The notes: a model not told the origin generated them from the sequence alone. Counted from the first letter of the stretch, positions 8,280 through 16,575 are shown. The stretch is DNA of 64,000 nt from Corynebacterium striatum ATCC 6940 (GCF_000159135.1 NZ_GG667519.1:248240-312239), one strand, 5' to 3'. Translations and numbers: made by a program.

Positions 8280-9608
8280 TTACAGGGCAGCGAAAGCCTG
8301 CTCGAGGTCAGCGATGATGTCCTTGACATCCTCGATGCCGACGGACAGGCGCACCGTTGCCTGGGTAATACCAGCGGCGCGCAGGCCCGCCTCGTCAGAC
8401 TGGGAGTGAGTGGTGGTTGCCGGGTGGACCACCAGCGAGCGAGTGTCGCCGATGTTGGCCAGGTTGGAGTGCAGCTTCAGGGCGTCGATGAACTTCCACG
8501 CCACTTCCTTGGCGTCCTTGCCACCGGTCTCGATCTCGAAGGAGAGCACCGAGCCGGTGTAGCTGTAGCCCAGCTTCTCCTTTACGGACTTGTACGGGGA
8601 GGAATCCAGACCCGCGTAGTTGACCTTGGCGACCTTGTCGTGGTCCTCCAAGAACTCAGCGACTGCCTGAGCGTTCTCGTTGTGGCGCTGGACGCGCAGC
8701 TCGAGAGTCTCCAGGCCGGTCAGGGTCAGCCAGGCGTTGAATGGGGAAGCGGCTGCGCCGGTGTCGCGGATGATGCCAGCGCGGGCACGCAGCGCGAATG
8801 CCGGGGCTCCAAGGTCTGCGTACTTCAGGCCGTGGTAGCTCTCGTCCGGCTCGGTGAAGAACGGAAAGACGGACTTGCCGTCGCGCTCGACGGTCCAGTC
8901 GAACTTACCGCCGTCGATAAGCACGCCGCCGATAGCAGAGCCGGAGCCGGAGTAGAACTTGGTAGTCGACGCCACGACGATGTCAGCGCCCAGCTCCAGT
9001 GGACGAGCAAGCACAGCGGTGGCCATGGTGTTGTCCACGATGAGCGGCACCTGGTTGGAGTGTGCGACCTCGGAGATAGCCGGGATGTCGAGCACGTCGG
9101 CGATCGGGTTGCCAAAGGTCTCGCCGTAGAAAGCTTTGGTGTTTGGCTGCACAGCTGCCTGCCAGGACTGCGGATCATCCGGGTTCTCAACCAGGGTGGT
9201 CTCGATGCCGAGGCGCTTGAGGGTGTGGGTAAACAGGCTGGAGGTTCCGCCGTACAGGCGCGGGGAGGCGACGATGTGGTCGCCTGCGCCAGCGAGGACC
9301 TCGATGGCTGCGGTCTCAGCAGCCTGGCCGGAGGCAAACACTACGGCGGCGACGCCGCCTTCGAGAGCTGCTAGGCGACGCTCGAGCGCGTCAACGGTGG
9401 GATTGGTCAGACGCGTGTAGATGGGGCCGGCGTCGCTAAGCGCAAAGCGTGCTGCAGCATGTTCTGCGGAATCGAAGACATAAGAGGTGGTCTGGTAAAT
9501 CGGGACGTTGCGCGAGTTGGTCGAGCCGTCGAGGTCTTGACCCACGTGCAGGGAACGGGTGGACAGTGCCCAGTTTTCGAAGTTGCTGTTGTCGTACTTG
9601 GTAGTCAT
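8280..9608 (-). CDS. metY: O-acetylhomoserine sulfhydrylase
   Basis: A 442-residue PLP enzyme of the Cys/Met metabolism family that makes homocysteine from O-acetylhomoserine and sulfide. Landmarks are ALEGGVAAVVFASGQAAETA, the Tyr/Arg segment near the N-terminus (IYTRLTNPTVDALERRLAAL), and the lysine motif ASTTKFYSGSGSAIGGVLID, which holds the PLP-binding Lys. The C-terminal VRLSVGIEDVKDIIADLEQA is complete. It has the normal length for the bacterial enzyme. metX follows 29 bp downstream. A weak McbR-like element lies just upstream of the start. Confidence 0.95.
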   Translation of the reverse strand: MTTKYDNSNFENWALSTRSLHVGQDLDGSTNSRNVPIYQTTSYVFDSAEHAAARFALSDAGPIYTRLTNPTVDALERRLAALEGGVAAVVFASGQAAETAAIEVLAGAGDHIVASPRLYGGTSSLFTHTLKRLGIETTLVENPDDPQSWQAAVQPNTKAFYGETFGNPIADVLDIPAISEVAHSNQVPLIVDNTMATAVLARPLELGADIVVASTTKFYSGSGSAIGGVLIDGGKFDWTVERDGKSVFPFFTEPDESYHGLKYADLGAPAFALRARAGIIRDTGAAASPFNAWLTLTGLETLELRVQRHNENAQAVAEFLEDHDKVAKVNYAGLDSSPYKSVKEKLGYSYTGSVLSFEIETGGKDAKEVAWKFIDALKLHSNLANIGDTRSLVVHPATTTHSQSDEAGLRAAGITQATVRLSVGIEDVKDIIADLEQAFAAL

Positions 9609-9619
9609 GGAGGTAAGAC

Positions 9620-9635
9620 TAGACCAAGCGGTACA
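9620..9635 (-). promoter_or_regulatory. weak McbR-like element upstream of metY
   Basis: TAGAC-CAAGCG-GTACA resembles the McbR operator of C. glutamicum (TAGAC-N6-GTCTA, from memory). The left half is perfect and the right half matches at three of five bases. It lies 12-27 bp upstream of the metY ATG, where the methionine/cysteine repressor would be expected. Confidence 0.35.
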
Positions 9636-9689
9636 AAAGCGTATAGGGCTGCCGGAATTTGGCCTTGTTTCCGCTGGCGAAGTAGTGAA

Positions 9690-9726
9690 TAAAAACAGAC
9701 AAAGCGGTCGGCATGAACCGACCGCT
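9690..9726 (-). terminator. rho-independent terminator of the dipZ/MBL transcript
   Basis: A perfect 9-bp stem, AGCGGTCGG (9703-9711) and CCGACCGCT (9718-9726), with a 6-nt loop. On the minus strand the stem is followed by TTTGTCTGTTTTT. It lies downstream of the minus-strand MBL hydrolase gene and between it and metY. Confidence 0.75.
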
Positions 9727-9865
9727 AACCATTAGCGAGGATGGCGCCGAAGAGAAGTAGCGCTGTTGCAATGGAGCTCATGGTGACAGTAACCGTTTTG
9801 CGGGGGGCGAACTGCTCCCCATAATCCGGACTGAGAAATCAGAAACCAGATTGTGGGGAGTATTT
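9727..9865 (-). other. 139-bp leader-like gap with inverted repeat and tiny ORF
   Basis: Downstream of the MBL gene and before its terminator lies a wide inverted repeat, CTCCCCA (9815-9821) with TGGGGAG (9854-9860). A short minus-strand frame beginning ATGAGCTCC near 9783 encodes 18 residues (MSSIATALLLFGAILANG), a single hydrophobic helix. There is no convincing ribosome-binding site, so it is recorded only as a possible small membrane peptide. Confidence 0.25.
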
Positions 9866-10462
9866 CTATGCTTCCACCGATTCGCCAACGGCTAGGCGCC
9901 GGTAGCCGCTAACGCCAGCTTTCTGGAGCATGCCGTCGGTGAGCTGCTTGCCGACGTCGCTAAGCACAGCGTCATGAATCGGCACCACTGTCCGCGCGCC
10001 GATGGTCATGGCGTAGTCCGCGGCATCCGCGCCACGCACCCAGGGTGCGGCAATCGGGAGGAAGAGCAGCTCTACGCCCTCGACATGCACCCATTGATCG
10101 CCAGGGTGGAGAACACCGCCGAAGAAGAAACCCACGTTTTCTGGGCGTGGAATCGCCGGGTGAATCTCTTCGTGCAACCCGCCGACTGCCTGGACTTTTA
10201 TCCCGAGCACTTCGAAAGTCTCGCCCGCGCGGACCGCAGTGCCGTGGCCCACGGCGTCGACAGTCTCTTGCGTGCCCCATACCGGCAGGCCACAGTCGCG
10301 CACGGCCTCGATGTCGAGGTGATCCGCATGCGCGTGGGTAACCAACACGGCATCTGCCGAATCCAAGCACGAGGAGTCCGTGAATCCACCGGGGTCGATG
10401 ACAAAGCGGCCCGCAGGGGCGTCGACTGCGATTGCGGAGTGGCCGAGCATGGTGACTTTCAT
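9866..10462 (-). CDS. MBL-fold metal-dependent hydrolase (UlaG-like)
   Basis: A 198-residue metallo-beta-lactamase-fold protein. The N-terminus MKVTMLGHSAIAVDAPAGRF and the metal motif THAHADHLD (HxHxDH) are intact. A further histidine stands in LHEEIHPAIP, an Asp/His in HPGDQWVHVEG, and a C-terminal VVPIHD supplies the last ligand. The size and motif order match the UlaG/RomA-like subgroup. It starts 9 bp after the dipZ stop, so the two genes are almost certainly one operon and this enzyme would fall under the same SigK-type promoter. The substrate is unknown. Confidence 0.85.
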   Translation of the reverse strand: MKVTMLGHSAIAVDAPAGRFVIDPGGFTDSSCLDSADAVLVTHAHADHLDIEAVRDCGLPVWGTQETVDAVGHGTAVRAGETFEVLGIKVQAVGGLHEEIHPAIPRPENVGFFFGGVLHPGDQWVHVEGVELLFLPIAAPWVRGADAADYAMTIGARTVVPIHDAVLSDVGKQLTDGMLQKAGVSGYRRLAVGESVEA

Positions 10463-10471
10463 GGTCCCAGC

Positions 10472-12061
10472 CTAACCAAACGTGAAGGAATAGAGTTTGA
10501 CGCCCTCGCTGACTTCGATGTCGAGAACTTCGGTTTGCGGGGCGTTCTCTTTAACGAGGTCGAGCGTTCCGTCTTCCTTCACAGGGAACTCACGCGTGGT
10601 GCCGTCTGCGTGGCGCACCGTCACGGTTCCTTTGCCGGAGACCACCAGCTGGACCCACGCCGCGTGGTAGTTCAGGCGCAGGCGCGCATCCTTGCCGGCA
10701 GTAATCGGCTGGTCCTCGAGCGTCCACGTTCCGCCGAGGGAGTACTGGCCACGCTCCGGCGTTCCGAGCTCGAAGTCGTGTGTTCCTGGGGCGTAGTTGC
10801 GGTTGGCGAAGTAACGCGCACGCGCCGTGCCGAGGTAGGTCTCTGGATTGCGGCCCTCCGTGGAGGCTTGGTCGGCGGATTCCAGCGGCGCGGGGAGTTG
10901 GACGTTCGGGTCGCGCTCTTTAAGCAGCTCGCGGATGTGATTTTCAGTTTCGGCGTAATCGCCCTCGCCGTGGTGAGATTCGCGCAGGATTCCCTGTGCG
11001 TCAACGAGGTAGTGCGCTGGCCAGTACTGGTTTTCGAATGCACGCCAGGTGGTGAAGTCGTTGTCTTGGGCAACGGGGTAGTGGATTCCCTGTTCCCGCG
11101 CCGCGCGCTGGACGTTGGCGGCCTCGCGCTCGAAGGAATATTCCGGGGCGTGGATGCCCACTACTTCGAGCCCAGAGTCCTTGTAGTGGTCGTATATTTT
11201 GGTCAGATGCACGTTGTTGCGTTGGCAGTTGATACAGGCATAGGCCCAGAAATCGATGAGCGTCACCTTGCCGTTCGTGCGCGGGTCCACGGGCTCATCC
11301 GTGTTGAACCAGCCGGTCAGCCCCTGGAATTCGGGTACTTGCTGTCCCGCCTTGCTTGACGACGCCTCTTTCGCCAACACCTCCTGCCCAAACTCCGGGG
11401 AGGGCAGTTTCTGCTGCAGCCACGCCGGCGCACCGACGGCGATGGCACCTGCCATGGCGATGACCACTACGCCCGAGCCGAAACGGAAGCCCCGCTGATG
11501 TGATTGGAAGAAGTCCACGCGTTTGCCCACTTCGTTGCCGCCGAGGGCGAATGCCATCAGCGGAATAGCCACGCCGACGGCAAAGGCGAGGCAGAGGATG
11601 AGGATGTGGGCGTCGATTGTGCCTGTCGCACCGGCGACGGAAATAGCCGCCAGCACCGGACCCGCACACGGCACAAAGACCACGCCGAGCGCTAAGCCCA
11701 CCGCGAATCCGCCTTTGTCGCGCGCTTTAGCTTGCAGACCGCCTGCTTTGGGAAGCTTGAGGAACGGCCACTCGAGGATCTCCTGGAATTTGGGGAACAT
11801 CATGCCCAGGCCCACGAGGACCAGCAGCCCGATGCCCACCTTCCACACTAAGTCGCCGGGCAGGTGCAGCGCGTTGAGCAGTGTTGTGGCAAAGAGCGTC
11901 ACCGCTGTAAAACTCGTTACCAGCCCGCCGATGACCAGCCATGGTCGCGACCTTCCGCCGTTTCCGCTCACCGCAAGAACCAGCGGCAGGATGGGCAGGA
12001 TGCATGGTGAGAGACCAGTGACTAGGCCACCGACAAGCCCGATGGACAGGGTTGACAACAT
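10472..12061 (-). CDS. dipZ: DipZ: CcdA-thioredoxin fusion
   Basis: A 529-residue fusion protein. Residues about 1-230 are a CcdA-like membrane domain with two transmembrane cysteines (SPCILPILP near residue 20 and VPCAGP near 132). Residues about 250-380 are a TlpA/thioredoxin-like domain with the redox motif CINC (near 276-279, preceded by DFWAYA). The last 140 residues are a beta-rich domain (YSLGGTWTLEDQPITAGKDA). Such proteins carry electrons across the membrane to extracytoplasmic thiols. The ATG at 12061 fits an AAAGG site. In M. tuberculosis dipZ belongs to the SigK regulon, and here it faces sigK-rskA across a shared promoter region. The MBL gene follows 9 bp downstream. Confidence 0.9.
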   Translation of the reverse strand: MLSTLSIGLVGGLVTGLSPCILPILPLVLAVSGNGGRSRPWLVIGGLVTSFTAVTLFATTLLNALHLPGDLVWKVGIGLLVLVGLGMMFPKFQEILEWPFLKLPKAGGLQAKARDKGGFAVGLALGVVFVPCAGPVLAAISVAGATGTIDAHILILCLAFAVGVAIPLMAFALGGNEVGKRVDFFQSHQRGFRFGSGVVVIAMAGAIAVGAPAWLQQKLPSPEFGQEVLAKEASSSKAGQQVPEFQGLTGWFNTDEPVDPRTNGKVTLIDFWAYACINCQRNNVHLTKIYDHYKDSGLEVVGIHAPEYSFEREAANVQRAAREQGIHYPVAQDNDFTTWRAFENQYWPAHYLVDAQGILRESHHGEGDYAETENHIRELLKERDPNVQLPAPLESADQASTEGRNPETYLGTARARYFANRNYAPGTHDFELGTPERGQYSLGGTWTLEDQPITAGKDARLRLNYHAAWVQLVVSGKGTVTVRHADGTTREFPVKEDGTLDLVKENAPQTEVLDIEVSEGVKLYSFTFG

Positions 12062-12091
12062 GGGAAACCTTTCTGTTGGGGTATACCCATC

Positions 12092-12120
12092 TGTTCGGAG
12101 CGGAACCAGCGGACGGATTG
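12092..12120 (-). promoter_or_regulatory. SigK-type promoter for dipZ
   Basis: On the minus strand the -35 CAATCC (12120-12115) and -10 CCGAACA (12098-12092) are separated by 16 bp, ending 30 bp before the dipZ ATG. This resembles the M. tuberculosis SigK consensus (CCATCC, spacer of about 16-17, CCGAATR, from memory). It is the mirror image of the promoter at 12134-12162. Confidence 0.65.
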
Positions 12121-12133
12121 GTGAAAATTTTTC

Positions 12134-12162
12134 CAATCCACTTTCCGCCCCCGCTCCGAATG
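12134..12162 (+). promoter_or_regulatory. SigK-type promoter for lipoprotein-sigK-rskA
   Basis: The -35 CAATCC (12134-12139) and -10 CCGAATG (12156-12162) have the same 16-bp spacing as the divergent copy. It lies 51 bp upstream of the small lipoprotein gene. The two -35 elements form an inverted repeat, GGATTGG (12115-12121) and CCAATCC (12133-12139). SigK would thus drive its own operon. Confidence 0.65.
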
Positions 12163-12213
12163 ACTTTGTGAAGGGGCCAGAAACGCTGGCCCACAGTCAA
12201 AAGGAGAAAACTC

Positions 12214-12369
12214 ATGAAGAAGCTCATCGCTACCGCCGCAGCCCTGGCCATCGCCGGAACCGGTCTCGCTGCCTGCAACGACAACAAGGAAAGCAAGGAC
12301 GAGATGATGACGTCCGAGATGATGGCACCGTCCTCCGGTGCGATGATGTCGGAAGAAATGTCCAAGTAA
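12214..12369 (+). CDS. methionine-rich small lipoprotein
   Basis: A 51-residue protein. The signal sequence MKKLIATAAALAIAGTGLAAC ends in a lipobox (LAAC). The mature part of about 31 residues is acidic and carries seven methionines, mostly as pairs (DEMMTSEMMAPSSGAMMSEE). AAGGAG lies 7 bp before the ATG. It is the first gene after a SigK-type promoter and is followed 6 bp later by sigK. In mycobacteria the SigK regulon makes secreted fasciclin-type proteins, and this tiny protein occupies that place here. Met pairs could bind Cu(I) or act as an oxidation sink for DipZ, which is inference. Confidence 0.85.
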   Translation: MKKLIATAAALAIAGTGLAACNDNKESKDEMMTSEMMAPSSGAMMSEEMSK

Positions 12370-12375
12370 GTCCAA

Positions 12376-12990
12376 ATGTCCGCGCCAGCGCCTACGGCGG
12401 AGGTAAACTCAACGTCCGTGTCCACCATGTCCCCACAACAAATCGCCCGGCTCAACGACCAGCTCGTTGCGACCGCGGCAGGGGACAGGCATGCCTTTTC
12501 GCAGCTTTACGACGTCCTCAGTCCTACCGTCTTCAGCGTCTGTCTCCACGTGCTCAATAATCAGGCGCTGGCGGAAGAAGTCGCTCAAGATGTGTTCGTG
12601 GAGACGTGGAATAAGGCGGCCAACTTCGACCCAGAGCGTGGGAATGCACGGTCATGGGTTGCGCGGTTGGCGCATGGGCGCGCGGTAGATCGGTTGCGCT
12701 CGCACGTGGCGAGCGTGGAGCGCGACGATAGGGACGCGCATCTTGAGGAGCCAACACGCTTTATCGACGTCGAGTCCGAAGCGCTGGAGCACGTGGAATC
12801 GCAACGCTTGCGCGCGGCTGTCGACGCCATCGGCGAGCCTCACCGCACCGCAGTCCTGCTGGCTTTCTTCGGTGGATTGAGCCATGCTGAGCTGGCAGAA
12901 TCAACAGGAGTGCCGCTGGGTACCGCGAAGACGCGCGTGCGCGACGGAATCAAGAAACTCAAAGCCACACTGGGAAAGGAGGAGCGATGA
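12376..12990 (+). CDS. sigK: ECF RNA polymerase sigma factor SigK
   Basis: A 204-residue ECF sigma factor. Region 2 spans about residues 35-100 (FSQLYDVLSPTVFSVCLHVL, then AQDVFVETWNKAANFDPERG and SWVARLAHGRAVDRLR), and region 4 spans about 145-200 (HRTAVLLAFFGGLSHAELAE, with GVPLGTAKTRVRDGIKKLK as the DNA-reading helix). The partner gene is an RskA-type anti-sigma factor that overlaps its stop, and dipZ lies divergently, so SigK is the best name. The ATG at 12376 lacks a clear ribosome-binding site; ATG 12427 is an alternative start. Autoregulation through the promoter at 12134 is likely. Confidence 0.85.
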   Translation: MSAPAPTAEVNSTSVSTMSPQQIARLNDQLVATAAGDRHAFSQLYDVLSPTVFSVCLHVLNNQALAEEVAQDVFVETWNKAANFDPERGNARSWVARLAHGRAVDRLRSHVASVERDDRDAHLEEPTRFIDVESEALEHVESQRLRAAVDAIGEPHRTAVLLAFFGGLSHAELAESTGVPLGTAKTRVRDGIKKLKATLGKEER

Positions 12991-13610
12991 GTAACACCCG
13001 CGAATTCGACGACGAGTCCTTCGAGGCGTTCCTCGACGCTCTTCCCGACGTCGAGCCGCCAGAGCATCTCAAGCACTCCGTCTTCGCCGCTATCGATGCC
13101 GGCGAGCACACCTCGCCGACTGCGCAGCCCATAGCGGAGGTGGTGGAGTTGCCGCGTCGTCGTACGCGTGGCTTCTTCGCAGCTGCCGCGGCGGCAGTGT
13201 TGTTGATGGTGGGTGGAATTGGCGTCGTCCAGCTGCGTCCGCAGGAAGACGCGCGGATTCAAGCCGCGGGAGTGGAACAGATGCACGCCATCATGGCTGC
13301 TGATGACCTCCTGACCGGCAACGCGGATGCCTCCGGTGCAACGTTAGACATTGTGTCCTCGAAGGAGATGGGCAAGTCTGGCGCGATGGTCGACGGCCAG
13401 CCTGCACTCGCTGACGGCATGGGCGCCCAAGTCTGGGCCGTGGCCTCCAATGGTGAGGTGACGTCGGCGGGCGTCATCGGCCAAGACCCGCACGACGATG
13501 TGTGGATGCCCTTCGACGGCGATGCCACCAAGGTCATGATCACTGAGGAACCCATGGGCGGCAGCGCCAAGCCCACGGGCCGGATGCTCGCCGAGGTCCG
13601 CCTCAGCTAG
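12987..13610 (+). CDS. rskA: anti-sigma-K factor RskA
   Basis: A 207-residue single-pass membrane protein. Its N-terminal cytoplasmic part of about 60 residues lacks the zinc HxxxCxxC motif. A transmembrane helix follows (FFAAAAAAVLLMVGGIGVV, about 62-82), then an extracytoplasmic domain that matches the C-terminal RskA domain (QVWAVASNGEVTSAGVIGQD, ITEEPMGGSAKPTGRMLAEV). Mycobacterial RskA holds SigK at the membrane until redox-linked proteolysis frees it. The ATGA overlap with sigK indicates translational coupling, which keeps the two at fixed ratio. The DipZ redox protein next door could be part of the signal, by inference. Confidence 0.87.
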   Translation: MSNTREFDDESFEAFLDALPDVEPPEHLKHSVFAAIDAGEHTSPTAQPIAEVVELPRRRTRGFFAAAAAAVLLMVGGIGVVQLRPQEDARIQAAGVEQMHAIMAADDLLTGNADASGATLDIVSSKEMGKSGAMVDGQPALADGMGAQVWAVASNGEVTSAGVIGQDPHDDVWMPFDGDATKVMITEEPMGGSAKPTGRMLAEVRLS

Positions 13611-13654
13611 CCATACCAGCATTACCCAAACTGGCTCGAGAATCGTTTCATCGC

Positions 13655-14962
13655 TTATGGTGTGCTGAGGCAGTCGCGCACGATATGCAATGCGGTGGTG
13701 AGCTCGACGTCGCTTAGGTGTCCGAATCCCAGCACGATGCCCTTCTCAGCAGTGGCGCCGCCCCAGTAATCGCGAAGCGGCGTCAGCGTCAGCCCGCGGG
13801 TGGCGGCTCGGTCTACAACGGATTCGTCGCACAGCAACACTGCATGGAGGCCGCCGTTGATGGGAAGGAGGGTGGCGGGGGCGTCGGAAAGCATGGCGTG
13901 GACGAGGTCGCGGCGCCGCTTGTAGGCCCGGCGCATCCGCCCGGTGTGCCGCCGCAGTGCGCCGCTAGCTAGATAGTTCGCCAATGCCGCCTGCGGGATG
14001 GAGCCCACGGACTGGCCGAAAACCTCACGGACGTCCTGGACCGCGGGCAACAACCGCTCCGGAACCACGAGGTAGCCGCACGCAATCGACGGCGAAATCA
14101 CCGAAGAAAACGTTCCCAAAAGCACCGTATGCTCCGGCGCCAGCGCTGTCAGTGCGGGCAGAGGCTGGCCTACGTAGCGCAACTCGGAATCGAAGTCATC
14201 TTCGATCAGCAACGCGTTCTCGCGGCGCGCCCACTCCACCAGCGCGCCCCGGCGAGCAGCGGGAAGCGACGCCCCGTAAGGGTATTGGTGGCTCGGCGTG
14301 ACGATGAGCGCATCCAGCGGGCCGGGCACGGTAACGCCCTCGGCGTCAGTAGGCACCTCCACCAGCTCGTGGCCCAACGCCTCGGGAATACGCCGCAAGC
14401 TCGGGTAACCCGGCGACTCCACACCCACGCGTAGGTGGCCGCCGAGCGCGCGCAGCAACAGCGTCAAACCGTCGCGGGCGCCGGCCGTGACAACGATTCG
14501 CTGCGGATCCACCCGCAGCCCGCGCATGTGCCGGACGTGGTGGGCGATTTCGTGGGGGAGTGAGGTGGCGTCGGAAAGCGGATGATTGGCCGCTTCACGC
14601 CACGCGGCCCGCCATTCGGGGGTAAGGATGCCGTCGGTATCCGGCAGCCCGGGCGTGAGCCTGACTGTCGACGCCGCCGGCGCCGGGCGCTCCACCTTCA
14701 CCTCCCGCAGCTGTGAATGTGGCAACCGTGGATTGACGACGGTGCCGGATCCCACCTCGGCGGTGAGGTAACCCTCGGCGGTGAGTTGTTCGTAGGCGGT
14801 AACCACGCTGCCTCGGGAAACGCCGAGTTTCGCGGCAAGCGCGCGGGTGGAAGGAACCTGTTCACCCGGCAGCAGAATGCCCGCCGTCACCTGGGTGCGC
14901 AGGGCTTCCGCGATTTGGACGGGCAGTGCGCGTGTATCAGAGGGGGCAAGCCGTATAGACAT
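13655..14962 (-). CDS. pdxR: MocR-type transcriptional activator of PLP synthesis (PdxR)
   Basis: A 435-residue GntR/aminotransferase fusion. Residues about 10-80 form a winged HTH (GEQVPSTRALAAKLGVSRGS, VVTAYEQLTAEGYL). Residues about 100-430 form an inactive aminotransferase-I domain that senses PLP: VVTAGARDGLTLLLRALGG, VTPSHQYPYGASLP, then LIEDDFDSELRY. In C. glutamicum PdxR activates the divergent pdxST genes when PLP is low. The divergent pdxS 81 bp away and two matching half-sites in the gap support the same role. No terminator is obvious in the 44-bp gap to the convergent rskA. Confidence 0.9.
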   Translation of the reverse strand: MSIRLAPSDTRALPVQIAEALRTQVTAGILLPGEQVPSTRALAAKLGVSRGSVVTAYEQLTAEGYLTAEVGSGTVVNPRLPHSQLREVKVERPAPAASTVRLTPGLPDTDGILTPEWRAAWREAANHPLSDATSLPHEIAHHVRHMRGLRVDPQRIVVTAGARDGLTLLLRALGGHLRVGVESPGYPSLRRIPEALGHELVEVPTDAEGVTVPGPLDALIVTPSHQYPYGASLPAARRGALVEWARRENALLIEDDFDSELRYVGQPLPALTALAPEHTVLLGTFSSVISPSIACGYLVVPERLLPAVQDVREVFGQSVGSIPQAALANYLASGALRRHTGRMRRAYKRRRDLVHAMLSDAPATLLPINGGLHAVLLCDESVVDRAATRGLTLTPLRDYWGGATAEKGIVLGFGHLSDVELTTALHIVRDCLSTP

Positions 14963-14973
14963 GGTCCCAGCAT

Positions 14974-15022
14974 AAGTGGTCTAATTCAACACGCTTGAAT
15001 TGGCTCTTGTCTTAGACCATTT
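14974..15022. promoter_or_regulatory. PdxR binding-site pair
   Basis: AAGTGGTCTA (14974-14983) and the inverted TAGACCATTT (15013-15022) lie 29 bp apart in the pdxR-pdxS gap. They resemble the C. glutamicum PdxR site AAAGTGGW(T)CTA (from memory). Placement between the divergent starts fits both autoregulation of pdxR and activation of pdxST. Confidence 0.6.
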
Positions 15023-15043
15023 CTTAGTGTGAGGATGGTCCGC

Positions 15044-15955
15044 ATGACTGAAAATACTTCTTCTAAAAATGAAACGACGCGAGCAACTACTCGCGTAAAG
15101 CGCGGACTCGCAGACATGCTTAAAGGTGGCGTCATCATGGACGTCGTGACACCGGAGCAGGCAAAGATTGCCGAGGACGCCGGAGCTGCAGCTGTTATGG
15201 CGCTGGAGCGCGTCCCGGCAGACATTCGCGCGCAGGGTGGCGTGGCCCGTATGAGCGACCCAGACCTCATCGAGGGCATTGTCGACGCCGTCTCCATCCC
15301 CGTCATGGCCAAGGCCCGTATTGGCCACTTCGTTGAGGCGCAGATTCTCGGCGAGCTGGGCGTGGACTTCATCGACGAGTCCGAGGTTCTTTCGCCGGCG
15401 GATTACGTTAACCACATCAACAAGTGGGACTTCGATGTGCCTTTCGTCTGCGGTGCGACCAACTTGGGCGAGGCGCTGCGTCGCATTACTGAGGGTGCTG
15501 CGATGATTCGCTCCAAGGGCGAGGCCGGTACTGGCGACGTCTCCGAGGCCGTCAAGCACCTGCGCACCATCAAGGGAGAAATTGCGCGCCTGCAGAACCT
15601 GGACCGCGATGAGCTTTACGTTGCGGCCAAGGAGCTGCAGGCACCGTACGACCTGGTAGCCGAGGTGGCAGAGGCCGGCAAGCTGCCGGTGGTCCTGTTC
15701 GTTGCGGGTGGTGTTGCTACGCCTGCCGACGCCGCCCTGGTCCGCCAGATGGGCGCCGAGGGTGTCTTCGTCGGCTCCGGCATTTTCAAGTCCGGCAACC
15801 CGGCTGCGCGTGCGGAGGCCATCGTGAAGGCCGCGACCCTCTACGACCAGCCTGCCGAGCTGGCGAAGATCTCCCGCGGCCTGGGCGAGGCCATGGTGGG
15901 AATCAACGTCAAGGACGTGCCGGCACCGCACCGCTTGGCTGAGCGCGGATGGTGA
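15044..15955 (+). CDS. pdxS: pyridoxal 5'-phosphate synthase subunit PdxS
   Basis: A 303-residue (beta/alpha)8 synthase that builds PLP from ribose 5-phosphate, glyceraldehyde 3-phosphate and ammonia. Highly conserved stretches include [34 protein letters not shown] with a catalytic Lys, and [14 protein letters not shown] at the phosphate site. The ATG at 15044 is preferred to GTG 15029 because GAGGA lies 8 bp before it. The last codons overlap pdxT by 7 bp, so the two subunits are translated together, as needed for the 12+12 PdxS-PdxT complex. Confidence 0.95.
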   Translation: MTENTSSKNETTRATTRVKRGLADMLKGGVIMDVVTPEQAKIAEDAGAAAVMALERVPADIRAQGGVARMSDPDLIEGIVDAVSIPVMAKARIGHFVEAQILGELGVDFIDESEVLSPADYVNHINKWDFDVPFVCGATNLGEALRRITEGAAMIRSKGEAGTGDVSEAVKHLRTIKGEIARLQNLDRDELYVAAKELQAPYDLVAEVAEAGKLPVVLFVAGGVATPADAALVRQMGAEGVFVGSGIFKSGNPAARAEAIVKAATLYDQPAELAKISRGLGEAMVGINVKDVPAPHRLAERGW

Positions 15956-16533
15956 TTGGAGTACTGGCGCTGCAGGGCGGCGTCGAGGAGCATGCGGCGA
16001 TCTTGAGCTCGCTGGGCGCACAGGTGCGTCGGGTGCGGCTGCCGCGTGACCTGGACGGGCTGGACGGAATCGTATTTCCGGGCGGCGAGTCCTCCACGAT
16101 CGACCGTCTTGCTAGGGCCTTCGACCTTGCTGCGCCGCTTCGCGACGCCGTCCGCTCCGGCCTCCCCGTCCTCGCCACGTGTGCAGGTTTGATTTACTCC
16201 GCCCGCGAGCTGGAGAACCCAGCGCCCGGGCAACAGACGCTGGGGATTCTGGATGTGACCGTGAAACGCAATGCCTTCGGCAACCAGCGCTTCTCCGAGG
16301 AACGCACCGTCACCGTCGACGGCGTTTCTGTGGAGGCTAGCTTCATCCGAGCGCCCGTCGTCACGCGCGTGGGCTCGGGTGTTGAGGTCATTGCCACCAT
16401 CGCGGGTGACGTCATCGTCGGCGTGCGCCAAGGTCACGTCACTGCCTTGAGTTTCCACCCGGAAGAAAACGGTGAGACTCGCATCCACGAAACGTGGCTC
16501 AACTGCTGTTTAGGAGCTACTAGTACCGGATAG
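15949..16533 (+). CDS. pdxT: pyridoxal 5'-phosphate synthase glutaminase subunit PdxT
   Basis: A 194-residue class-I glutamine amidotransferase that hydrolyses glutamine and channels ammonia to PdxS. The oxyanion loop [10 protein letters not shown], the FPGGESSTI motif, the catalytic Cys in ATCAGLIY and the His-Glu pair in [14 protein letters not shown] are all present. The start overlaps the end of pdxS. The length is normal for the family. Confidence 0.95.
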   Translation: MVIGVLALQGGVEEHAAILSSLGAQVRRVRLPRDLDGLDGIVFPGGESSTIDRLARAFDLAAPLRDAVRSGLPVLATCAGLIYSARELENPAPGQQTLGILDVTVKRNAFGNQRFSEERTVTVDGVSVEASFIRAPVVTRVGSGVEVIATIAGDVIVGVRQGHVTALSFHPEENGETRIHETWLNCCLGATSTG

Positions 16534-16575
16534 CCGGCGCAGTTGGGCGTCGTAAAGCGCAAGCAAATCCTTCAT
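16510..16575 (-). pseudogene. possible N-terminal remnant ORF, 21 residues
   Basis: A minus-strand frame from ATG 16575 reads [20 protein letters not shown] plus one residue and stops inside the 3' end of pdxT. GAGG stands about 8 bp upstream. The opening resembles the first residues of some actinobacterial acetyltransferases, and nothing follows, so it may be a remnant. The rest of the 16534-16683 gap shows only the likely ppc promoter area. Confidence 0.25.

Noticed and set aside
8406-9374. 322-residue plus-strand frame opposite metY
   Set aside because: It is a shadow of metY with no ribosome-binding site and no recognisable motif.
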